This document shows, in pieces, positions 1 through 6,340 of a stretch of DNA of 15,773 nt. A program made the position numbers and the translations under genes. Origin of the DNA: an uncultured Flavobacteriaceae bacterium (GTDB lineage: Bacteria; Bacteroidota; Bacteroidia; Flavobacteriales; Flavobacteriaceae); NCBI GenBank assembly GCA_945788155.1, contig CALZKX010000001.1, positions 1 to 15,773 of the forward strand, in the 5' to 3' direction. Each line of letters begins with the position of its first letter. The first letter of the stretch is position 1. Under the pieces are notes generated by a model, which did not search any database, was not told the origin of the DNA, and saw only the letters and a program-made list of their open reading frames with translations.

Positions 1-80
1 TGTCCCCTTGAGGATTATCGAGATAAAAGCGACAGCTTTTGTTGAAGATACCGAGCGAAGCTCATTAGGGGTGTTTTTAT
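1..80. repeat. Structured multi-hairpin element at the left edge (possible dispersed repeat)
   Basis: A non-coding stretch rich in small inverted repeats. CCCCT at 4-8 can pair with AGGGG at 67-71. Inside it lie TTATC/GATAA (15-19/22-26), AAAAGC/GCTTTT (25-30/35-40, which competes with the first for two bases) and GAGC/GCTC (53-56/60-63). The right arm is followed by GTGTTTTTAT, so on the plus strand it could act as a terminator for a gene to the left of the window. The outer stem with inner stem-loops resembles a small repeat element, but only one copy is visible and the left boundary may lie outside. Bases 81-122, up to the end of the next gene, hold nothing I recognise. Confidence 0.35.
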
Positions 81-122
81 TTCAATCAGCTTATAGTCAA
101 TGACTTTTATATCGAACTCACG

Positions 123-533
123 TTATTTAAAAAAACCAAAAAACCCTTTTTTCTTTTTTGAACCTGAAAATTCTGGCGGTTTGTTAGTGAGCTTTTGGTA
201 TATTTCTCCCCATCCTAAAATACCTCCTAAATTTCGATCATCAATAAAAATATCGGCGTGTATTTTACGGCTTTTGGTATAGTCAAACTGTTCCTCTGGA
301 AAGCTTTTATTGACCGCATAAAATTCAATACCATTGTCTTTACAAAATTGTACTGCATCTTCTAGTTTTAGACCACTTCTATAGGTCCATAATATTAACC
401 GATGACCATCTTCTCGCAATTTTTTTAAAGTTTCAAATGCAAAAATTCTTGGTTTACCTATATCTGGGTAATCATCTTCAACGATGGTACCATCAAAATC
501 TATGGCAATTGTTAATCGGTTATAAAGTTTCAT
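123..533 (-). CDS. Small HAD-superfamily phosphatase-like protein
   Basis: A 136-residue cytosolic protein with the motifs of a minimal, cap-less HAD phosphohydrolase: motif I DFDGT (nucleophile Asp12, general acid/base Asp14), motif II Thr50 in LWTYRSG, a candidate motif III Lys90, and motif IV DD at 98-99 in FIDDRN, which would bind Mg2+. It resembles the short HAD proteins common in Bacteroidota (the BT0820 type) whose substrates are mostly unknown. The last dozen residues are a Lys/Phe-rich tail (KKKKGFFGFFK) outside the fold. The ATG lies 18 bases after the gpmI stop on the same strand, so it is probably the second gene of a gpmI operon. The family call is firm; the substrate is not known. 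Confidence 0.8.
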   Translation of the reverse strand: MKLYNRLTIAIDFDGTIVEDDYPDIGKPRIFAFETLKKLREDGHRLILWTYRSGLKLEDAVQFCKDNGIEFYAVNKSFPEEQFDYTKSRKIHADIFIDDRNLGGILGWGEIYQKLTNKPPEFSGSKKKKGFFGFFK

Positions 534-551
534 TTAAATTGAAAATTTTGA

Positions 552-2069
552 CTAAAGTAATGAATTTTGAGTCATTGCTTTGGGTTTTTCAATTCCAATC
601 AAATCTAAAATGGTTGGAGCGATGTCTCCTAGAATACCATCATTTATTGTTTTTAGATTTGTATCAATTAAAATTACAGGAACAGGGTTGGTGGTATGAG
701 CAGTATTTGGAGAACCATCTGGATTTATCATAGTTTCACAATTTCCATGGTCTGCAATAAGTAAAGTTGTGTAGTTGTTTTTAAGTGCTGAATTAACAAC
801 TTCTTCAACACATTTATCTACAGCTTCACAGGCTTTTATTGCTGCTTCCATAACACCAGTATGGCCAACCATATCACCATTTGCAAAATTCAAACAAACA
901 AAATCTACCTCACCTTTTTCAAGTTCTGGAATAAGTGCATCTTTTAATTCAAAAGCACTCATTTCTGGTTTTAAATCGTAGGTTGCTACTTTTGGTGAAT
1001 CACGTAAAATTCTTTGCTCGCCTTTAAAAGGTGCTTCTCTTCCGCCAGAAAAGAAAAAGGTGACATGAGGGTATTTTTCTGTTTCAGCAATTCGTATTTG
1101 TTTTTTGTTATGTTTTTCCAATACTTCACCTAAGGTATCTTTAAGATTATCTTTTTTAAAAACAACATTAATACCTTTAAAGGTTTCGTCGTAGTTGGTG
1201 AGTGTCACATAGTGTAGGTTTAATTTATGCATGTTATACTCATGAAAATCTTCTTGAGTTAAAGCTTGTGTGAGTTGTCTGCCACGATCTGTTCTGAAAT
1301 TAAAGAAAACAACCACATCACCTTCGGAAATAGGAGCAATAGGTTTACTATCGTTATCTACTTTTATAATTGGTTTAATAAACTCGTCAGTAATATCGTT
1401 TTCATAACTTTTATGGATCGATTTTGGGATGTTATTTGAAGGTTCTCCTTTTCCATAAACTAAAGCGTCGTAAGCCAGTTTAATGCGTTCCCAACGGTTG
1501 TCCCTATCCATTGCATAATAACGGCCAGTAACCGAAGCAAGTTGGGTAGGTGTATTCTCAATATGTTTTTCTAGATCGGTAATAAAGCCATAACCAGATT
1601 TTGGGTCCACATCGCGACCATCGGTAAAAGCATGAATAAATGTGTTTTCTAAACCAAATTTGTTGGCTGCATCAATGAGTCCAAACAAATGATTTATATG
1701 AGAATGTACGCCTCCATCACTTACAAGCCCTAAAAAATGGACGTTTTTGTTATGTGCTTTCGCATTAGTAAAAGCTTCAATAAGCATTGGTTCGTTTTGT
1801 AGTGTTTTGTTCTTTACTGCTAGATTTACTTTTACTAAATCTTGATATACAATGCGTCCAGCACCTAGATTCATGTGTCCTACTTCACTATTTCCCATTT
1901 GGCCTTCTGGCAAGCCAACATGTAATCCATCTGTATGTAAACTTGCATTTGGATATTTAGTATAAAGGCTATCTATAAAGGGTGTACGAGCATTATCAAT
2001 TGCTGAAACTTTTGGGTCTGGAGATTTTCCCCAACCGTCTAAAATCATCAAGATTACTTTTTTGTTCAT
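552..2069 (-). CDS. gpmI: 2,3-bisphosphoglycerate-independent phosphoglycerate mutase
   Basis: Interconverts 3- and 2-phosphoglycerate in glycolysis and gluconeogenesis using two metal ions (usually Mn2+) and a phosphoserine intermediate. At 505 residues it has the usual family length. Visible signatures are MILDGWG at the N-terminus (Asp11), GNSEVGHMNLGAGR with nucleophile Ser61, SDGGVHSH with His122, GRDVDP at 151-156, RYYAMDRDNRWER at 183-195, FNFRTDRGRQ at 257-265 (substrate arginines), EKYPHVTFFFSGG with Lys332, NGDMVGHTG with metal ligands Asp399 and His403, ADHGNCE with Asp440 and His441, and His458. No key residue is missing. The ATG at 2069 is preceded by an exact TAnnTTTG box, and a terminator isolates it from the upstream protease gene. 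The downstream HAD gene is probably co-transcribed. Confidence 0.97.
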   Translation of the reverse strand: MNKKVILMILDGWGKSPDPKVSAIDNARTPFIDSLYTKYPNASLHTDGLHVGLPEGQMGNSEVGHMNLGAGRIVYQDLVKVNLAVKNKTLQNEPMLIEAFTNAKAHNKNVHFLGLVSDGGVHSHINHLFGLIDAANKFGLENTFIHAFTDGRDVDPKSGYGFITDLEKHIENTPTQLASVTGRYYAMDRDNRWERIKLAYDALVYGKGEPSNNIPKSIHKSYENDITDEFIKPIIKVDNDSKPIAPISEGDVVVFFNFRTDRGRQLTQALTQEDFHEYNMHKLNLHYVTLTNYDETFKGINVVFKKDNLKDTLGEVLEKHNKKQIRIAETEKYPHVTFFFSGGREAPFKGEQRILRDSPKVATYDLKPEMSAFELKDALIPELEKGEVDFVCLNFANGDMVGHTGVMEAAIKACEAVDKCVEEVVNSALKNNYTTLLIADHGNCETMINPDGSPNTAHTTNPVPVILIDTNLKTINDGILGDIAPTILDLIGIEKPKAMTQNSLL

Positions 2070-2087
2070 GGTTTACTAATTACCCTT

Positions 2088-2095
2088 CAAAGATA
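2088..2095 (-). promoter_or_regulatory. -7 promoter box for gpmI
   Basis: On the minus strand this reads TATCTTTG, an exact match to the Bacteroidota TAnnTTTG box. It would start transcription about 15 bases before the gpmI ATG. The box begins within the run of T that ends the terminator of the upstream gene. I see no clear -33 TTTG at the expected distance. Confidence 0.55.
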
Positions 2096-2126
2096 AAAAC
2101 AATTCCGACGAATCGGAATTGTTTTT
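2095..2126 (-). terminator. Terminator of the M48 protease gene (near-perfect palindrome)
   Basis: Bases 2095-2108 pair perfectly with 2113-2126 (14 bp; core AACAATTCCGA/TCGGAATTGTT). Read on the minus strand the loop is TTCG and the stem ends in a run of T, as expected for a factor-independent terminator about 40 bases after the protease stop. The T run is present on both strands, so it could also stop transcription from the left. Confidence 0.85.
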
Positions 2127-2163
2127 TAACAGGATTTATTAATAAAATACGATAACGTTTGCG

Positions 2164-2934
2164 CTATTGCCTGCTATATTTTTTGATAGCTTCTTTAATT
2201 TTTTCAACACGGTTTTCTGGATCTGGATGTGTGCTCATACGCTCAGGAGTCCTATTTGGTCCAGCTGCAGCTTTTAGAATTTCCATAACACCAATCATTT
2301 CTTCAGGGTTGTAATTGGACTTAATCATAAACTTTACGCCTAGGTCATCACTTTGTAATTCGTCATCTCTACCATAGCTCATATTTATCATTTGTCCAAT
2401 TGCTGCCGCATCTTGTGCCGTATTTGGGTCGATGCCTACTGCAACACCATTTAAAACGCCTTGCATTAATCCTTGATTGGCCATTCTTTCGGCAGAATGC
2501 CTACCAACTACATGTCCAATTTCATGACCTAAAACACCGGCTAGCTGATCTTCATTTTCGAGTTTTGAAAAAAGCGCATAAGTAATAAAAATTTGTCCTC
2601 CTGGAAGCGCAAAAGCATTAATAGTGTTTTTATCGGCTAATAAATGAAAGTCATATTTATAACCAGTTTGTTTTGCAATGCTATTATTCACTAAGCGATT
2701 TCCAACTTGATCTACAAAAGTTTGATAATTTTCACTTGGATATAATCCTCCATGTTGTTGTGCCATTTGTGGAGCAGCCTGAAGACCCATTGCAATTTCT
2801 TGTTCCTCATTTAAGGCTATGTGTTGTTTTTCGCCTGTATATGGATTTGTTTCAGCACTTGAACAGTATTTAATAAGAGCGAAAATTACGATTCCTGCGC
2901 CAATTAATAATCTTACTTTACGATTACCTCTCAT
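2164..2934 (-). CDS. Secreted or membrane-anchored M48 family metalloprotease
   Basis: A zinc peptidase of family M48 (HtpX/Oma1/BepA-like), 256 residues from the chosen ATG. It carries HEIGH at 137-141 (zinc ligands His137 and His141, catalytic Glu138) and a downstream third-ligand Glu near 192 in DELQSDD. A C-terminal STHPDPENRV segment is typical of the family. Basic residues and a hydrophobic stretch at about 7-21 form a signal peptide or membrane anchor, so it acts outside the cytoplasm; the Cys after it lacks a good lipobox. Relatives take part in cell-envelope protein quality control; the substrate here is not shown. A TTG at 2964 would add 10 residues, but it overlaps a likely promoter box, so I prefer the ATG at 2934. 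It is followed by its own terminator. Confidence 0.9.
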   Translation of the reverse strand: MRGNRKVRLLIGAGIVIFALIKYCSSAETNPYTGEKQHIALNEEQEIAMGLQAAPQMAQQHGGLYPSENYQTFVDQVGNRLVNNSIAKQTGYKYDFHLLADKNTINAFALPGGQIFITYALFSKLENEDQLAGVLGHEIGHVVGRHSAERMANQGLMQGVLNGVAVGIDPNTAQDAAAIGQMINMSYGRDDELQSDDLGVKFMIKSNYNPEEMIGVMEILKAAAGPNRTPERMSTHPDPENRVEKIKEAIKKYSRQ

Positions 2935-2953
2935 GGTCAATGTTTTAAGTATC

Positions 2954-2983
2954 CTAAAATACAAAAGTTTAAACTATATCAAA
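2954..2983 (-). promoter_or_regulatory. Candidate promoter of the M48 protease gene
   Basis: On the minus strand there is TTTG (2983-2980), 18 bases, then TATTTTAG (2961-2954), one mismatch from TAnnTTTG. The predicted start of transcription falls about 15 bases before the ATG at 2934. The -7 box overlaps the alternative TTG start codon. Confidence 0.4.
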
Positions 2984-3069
2984 ATTTTGACACTTTGGCC
3001 TTAATAAAGTCACATGTGTAAAAAACATAAAAATGTATTTTTTCTTTTCTCTAAATGGCACTTTCTATA

Positions 3070-3077
3070 TATATTTG
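3070..3077 (+). promoter_or_regulatory. -7 promoter box of the tRNA-Gly gene
   Basis: TATATTTG matches TAnnTTTG exactly and ends 10 bases before the first base of the mature tRNA, a sensible distance for a short tRNA leader. No clear -33 element is visible. Confidence 0.55.
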
Positions 3078-3087
3078 CAAGTGTATT

Positions 3088-3160
3088 GCGGGAGTAGCTC
3101 AGTTGGTAGAGCGTCAGCCTTCCAAGCTGAATGTCGCCGGTTCGAACCCGGTCTCCCGCT
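3088..3160 (+). tRNA. tRNA-Gly (anticodon TCC)
   Basis: A complete 73-base cloverleaf. The acceptor stem is GCGGGAG/CTCCCGC with discriminator T, and the D-arm runs from GCTC to GAGC. The anticodon stem is TCAGC/GCTGA with loop CTTCCAA, giving anticodon TCC, which reads GGA and, through wobble, other GGN codons. The T-arm contains GGTTCGAACCC. The 3' CCA is not encoded. It stands alone with its own promoter and terminator. Confidence 0.97.
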
Positions 3161-3161
3161 C

Positions 3162-3194
3162 AAAAACCTTATTTTAATCGATGAGGTTTTTTTA
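3162..3194. terminator. Bidirectional terminator between tRNA-Gly and pepE
   Basis: AAAAACCT (3162-3169) pairs with AGGTTTTT (3184-3191), and the stem extends inward through a wobble pair. T runs follow on both strands, so the hairpin can end the tRNA transcript on the plus strand and the pepE transcript on the minus strand. Confidence 0.75.
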
Positions 3195-3203
3195 TGGAAC
3201 ATT

Positions 3204-3911
3204 CTATCTTAAAAAGTTAAGATTAGTATTTGTGACTATTTCATAGGGTTCTTTACCAAACACAAAAACCCTTGCCGATAAAGGACCTTTTAAAACAATA
3301 TCTTCATTTGTAACTTTTAAAAAACTACCTTCTCTTAAACCAATTACAGGTTGCGTGTTGAATTTATGAAATTCTTGTATTCTAGTTTCCCTAGTTTCAC
3401 CCATGTGTGTACTTGATGGATCTGCATCTAAATAATGTGGATTAATGTTAAAAGGCACAAAACCTAATGTTTTAAAACTTGGAGGATATACAATTGGCAT
3501 ATCGTTGGTTGTACACATGGTTAAGCCACAAATATTACTTCCCGCACTGGTTCCTAGATATGGTGTGCCATTTAAGACCACTTTTTGGAGTGTGCTTATT
3601 AAATCATTTTTATAGAGCTGATTAACCAATACAAAAGTATTGCCACCTCCAACAAAAATACCCTTGGCATTATTCAATGCATCCTTTGTATTTGCGAACT
3701 CGTGCAAACCTTTTACAGTTTTGTTTATTTTGTTAAAAGCATCTTGGGTTTTTTTAGTATAATCTTTATGACTTATGCCACCAGGTCTGGCATAGGGAAT
3801 AAAGAGTATTTCAGAAGTACCCTTAAATAGTTCTTCTAAATCAGGTAATAAATAGTCTAAAAAACCACTTCCATGCACTGTAGAAGTGCTAGCTATAAAA
3901 ATTTCTTTCAT
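3204..3911 (-). CDS. pepE: Peptidase E (alpha-aspartyl dipeptidase, family S51)
   Basis: A cytosolic serine peptidase that cleaves Asp-X dipeptides, with a fold like class I glutamine amidotransferases. Its 235 residues are close to the E. coli enzyme (229). The nucleophile elbow GTSAGSN gives Ser122, with Asp137 and His159 (in NPHYLD) at the spacing of the E. coli triad Ser120/Asp135/His157. VGGGNTF at 88-94 is the conserved glycine-rich turn. There is no signal peptide. It converges on the tRNA gene and shares its terminator; upstream it diverges from the secreted-protein cluster with 100 bases between. The start is the only ATG near the first strand and fits the family. Confidence 0.92.
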   Translation of the reverse strand: MKEIFIASTSTVHGSGFLDYLLPDLEELFKGTSEILFIPYARPGGISHKDYTKKTQDAFNKINKTVKGLHEFANTKDALNNAKGIFVGGGNTFVLVNQLYKNDLISTLQKVVLNGTPYLGTSAGSNICGLTMCTTNDMPIVYPPSFKTLGFVPFNINPHYLDADPSSTHMGETRETRIQEFHKFNTQPVIGLREGSFLKVTNEDIVLKGPLSARVFVFGKEPYEIVTNTNLNFLR

Positions 3912-3928
3912 TTGATTAAATATTGTTG

Positions 3929-3958
3929 TAAATTTATGTAAATACTTTTTTTAACAAA
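3929..3958 (-). promoter_or_regulatory. Candidate pepE promoter
   Basis: On the minus strand TTTG (3958-3955) is followed after 18 bases by TAAATTTA (3936-3929), one mismatch from TAnnTTTG. The predicted start of transcription is about 14 bases before the pepE ATG. The AT-rich context makes chance matches likely. Confidence 0.35.
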
Positions 3959-4011
3959 AGTTTAAAAGCTATTTACATTTAATTAAGATAAGTAATCACT
4001 TACTTTATGCT

Positions 4012-4812
4012 ATGAAAACTAATTTGACCATTTTACTATTTATTTGCTTAACAAGTACGATTACTTTTTCTCAAAACAAGAGTCGTAGTGAACTTAAGGG
4101 GAATGTTATTGTTGAAAGAAATGATAAAGAAGGTGTGACTGTATTTAACAGCTCATCAGGAGAAGGAACAGTTACAGACAAGGATGGGAAATTTACGATT
4201 AAAGTTGCTCTAAACGATCTTATTGAGTTTTCTGCCCTACAATTTAAAGATTTTTCGGTAAAGATTACACAGCAAATGATAGACACCAAAGAGATTACGG
4301 TGTTTTTAATTGAACAAATCAATAAATTGGATGAGGTGCTTATTTTGCCATATAATTTAACTGGTGACTTATCTTTTGACGCTAGTAATATTGAATTATT
4401 GAACCCTAATTTGGATGCGCTTTATTTTGGATTGGGAAGTGTTGAAAAATTCGAGTTTACAGCTGACCATATTTCTGAAATTGAAAATATAGCCATAAAT
4501 GAAACTAGATTGGTAAACGGTATTGATGTTGTAAATGTTTTTGGAAAATTATTAATCCCAATTTTTAAATCCAATAAAGCCAAGACAGAAGCTCCAACCT
4601 TTAAAAAGAGAGGCATTCTAGAAGTATATTCAAAAGAATATTTATCCAATGTACTAAGCATTAAAGATGAAGATGTTGTAAAGTTTATTTATTATGTCGA
4701 AGAGAATAACTTTGACCGTTCTTTATTAGACACAGGTAGGGAATTAGAATTTATAACCTATATTAAAAAACAAGAAAAAAAGTTTATCAAAATTAGAAAT
4801 GATAAAAACTAA
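4012..4812 (+). CDS. Secreted CarboxypepD_reg-like protein, first of a paralogous pair
   Basis: A 266-residue exported protein. Residues 1-20 form a signal peptide (Lys3, then a hydrophobic run ending in TFSQ). Residues about 25-110 look like a carboxypeptidase regulatory-like beta-sandwich, the domain that also opens SusC-type receptors: an N-terminal GNVIV strand, a GTVTDKDGKFTI segment, and a closing INKLDEVLI strand. Unlike SusC proteins it stops before any TonB plug or barrel. The remainder is Lys/Glu-rich with no motif I recognise. Its stop codon overlaps the start of the next gene by 14 bases, so the two are probably translationally coupled. A weak TACTTTAT box lies 4 bases before the ATG. 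The molecular function is unknown. Confidence 0.8.
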   Translation: MKTNLTILLFICLTSTITFSQNKSRSELKGNVIVERNDKEGVTVFNSSSGEGTVTDKDGKFTIKVALNDLIEFSALQFKDFSVKITQQMIDTKEITVFLIEQINKLDEVLILPYNLTGDLSFDASNIELLNPNLDALYFGLGSVEKFEFTADHISEIENIAINETRLVNGIDVVNVFGKLLIPIFKSNKAKTEAPTFKKRGILEVYSKEYLSNVLSIKDEDVVKFIYYVEENNFDRSLLDTGRELEFITYIKKQEKKFIKIRNDKN

Positions 4813-5593
4813 AGGTTTTTTTTTAGTTGTTTTCTACTTTATTTTCTCTTCAATATATTCGCAAACAGTTGAAATAGAAGGCATCATTGCTGGAAATGCT
4901 GATGTCGAAAATATTCATGTAATAAATAAAACATCCAATAAATTTACTACTACAAATAAGTTAGGCGCATTTACCATTCCGGTAAAACTGTCAGATACTT
5001 TAGTGTTTTCCTCAATACAATATAATTTAAAATTGGTTTTAGTGACATTTAAAATTATTACAGAAAAAGAAATGATCGTTTTTTTAGAAGAGAAAGTCAA
5101 TAAGTTAGGCGAAGTTGTTGTAGGTAAAATACTCACAGGTAGTTTAGACTCGGACATTAAAAACTCCGATGCAGAGCGACCTATAGATTTTTATGATGTT
5201 GGCATACCTGGTTATACAGGAAAAACGAAAACCCAAAGCGAACGTAGGTTATACGAAGCTGATGCTGGTAAATATGTTACTATTAGTTTGGGAGTTAGTT
5301 TAAACTTAAATAAAATCTTAAACAAAGTTACAGGAAGAACAAAAAAACTCAAGGAACGCGTTAGAAAAGAACATAACGACGTTCTTTTAGAAAAAATAAA
5401 AGCAAATTTAACCGAAGATTTTTTCATCACTTACCCTTTAGATGAATCACTACGAACAGACTTTTTCTATTTTTGTTCCGAAGATGAAAATTTTGATAAA
5501 CGTTGTAAAAACAAAAGTGATATTGAGGTTTTTGAATTTTTGGCAAAAAAAATGACTGCCTATAAAACCAATTTAAAATCAAAGGATAATTAA
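4799..5593 (+). CDS. Secreted CarboxypepD_reg-like protein, second of a paralogous pair
   Basis: A 264-residue exported paralogue of the preceding gene. It has a signal peptide at 1-22 ending YSQ, then the same beta-sandwich domain (N-terminal IEGIIAG, central TTTNKLGAFTIPV, closing VNKLGEVVVG). Both proteins share the order of strands, a xITVFL/MIVFL strand and a basic C-terminal half, which points to duplication followed by strong divergence. The C-terminal part (about 115-264) is charged and contains several Cys, including one in a CKN segment near 246. The ATG at 4799 lies inside the upstream gene, and the signal peptide confirms it. Function is unknown; location and neighbours suggest a role in the periplasm or outer membrane. 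Confidence 0.78.
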   Translation: MIKTKGFFLVVFYFIFSSIYSQTVEIEGIIAGNADVENIHVINKTSNKFTTTNKLGAFTIPVKLSDTLVFSSIQYNLKLVLVTFKIITEKEMIVFLEEKVNKLGEVVVGKILTGSLDSDIKNSDAERPIDFYDVGIPGYTGKTKTQSERRLYEADAGKYVTISLGVSLNLNKILNKVTGRTKKLKERVRKEHNDVLLEKIKANLTEDFFITYPLDESLRTDFFYFCSEDENFDKRCKNKSDIEVFEFLAKKMTAYKTNLKSKDN

Positions 5594-5651
5594 TTTTATT
5601 ATGGAACACTTTTTGAGTAGTAAATACTAACAAACGATAAAACAAAATAAG

Positions 5652-5659
5652 TACATTTG
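5652..5659 (+). promoter_or_regulatory. -7 promoter box before the DUF6702 gene
   Basis: TACATTTG is an exact TAnnTTTG match 30 bases before the GTG start. It suggests that the DUF6702 gene can be transcribed separately from the paralogous pair upstream. No -33 TTTG is visible. Confidence 0.45.
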
Positions 5660-5688
5660 TTAACGGCACTTAAAAAATAAAAATAGTT

Positions 5689-6192
5689 GTGAAAATAAAT
5701 AAATTATTGGTTTTTTTAATAGTAATACCTTTAATGTCGTTTACAATAGCGCATAAGTATTATGTGAGCGTCACTGAGGTCGAGTATGTAAAAGAGCAAC
5801 AATCGGTACAAATAATTACGAGAATCTTCATTGATGATTTCGAAAAAATGCTGCGAGAAAGATACAATGAAAATATCACCTTAAATATTGGAAAAGAAGA
5901 AACTCAAATAGATACTTATATTCAAAAGTATTTAAACAGTAAACTACAAATATCGATTAACGATACAAAGAAACAATTCGAATTTATAGGAAAAGAATAC
6001 GACGACGATATTCTATTTTGCTATTTAGAAATAACAGATGTTTTAGAGGTAAACACCTTCGAAATTGTTAACCAAGTACTCTTCGATGTTTTTGATGACC
6101 AACAAAATTTAATCAAGACAAAAATCAATTCTAAAAGCAAGAGCTTTATGCTCATCCCTCAAAATGATAAAGGAGTGTTAAACTTTAATTAG
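5689..6192 (+). CDS. DUF6702 family secreted protein
   Basis: A 167-residue protein with a signal peptide at about 1-20 (MKINKLLVFLIVIPL..., ending near AHKYYVS). The mature protein starts with the HKYYVSVTEVEY strand typical of DUF6702, a Bacteroidota family of unknown function. It continues with a helical FIDDFEKMLRERY segment and alternating strands. The gene starts with GTG; the next in-frame ATG (residue 15) would destroy the signal peptide, so GTG is preferred. It lies between the CarboxypepD_reg-like pair and the M1 peptidase, all on one strand. From memory this grouping recurs in flavobacteria, which suggests a shared envelope role, but I cannot verify that here. The family call is from recognition of the N-terminus and overall pattern. 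Confidence 0.75.
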   Translation: MKINKLLVFLIVIPLMSFTIAHKYYVSVTEVEYVKEQQSVQIITRIFIDDFEKMLRERYNENITLNIGKEETQIDTYIQKYLNSKLQISINDTKKQFEFIGKEYDDDILFCYLEITDVLEVNTFEIVNQVLFDVFDDQQNLIKTKINSKSKSFMLIPQNDKGVLNFN

Positions 6193-6340
6193 AATACTAA
6201 AAACTATTCAAAATTTGTTAAATTCAACAATTCAAATTTTAACCAACCATAGTAATTTATAAACCCTTTATATAGCATATTTTATCTACAACTAGACTTA
6301 AACCAATAATTTTCAATTTTAAACAATTAAATAGTCACTA

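Noticed and set aside
2935..2964. TTG at 2964 as the start of the M48 protease
   Set aside because: It overlaps a likely -7 box, and the ATG at 2934 begins directly before a good basic-hydrophobic signal segment.
6210..6240. AAAATTTG/CAAATTTT inverted repeat after the DUF6702 gene
   Set aside because: The stem is short, AT-only apart from one G:C pair, and lacks a T run; it is expected by chance in AT-rich DNA, so I did not call a terminator.
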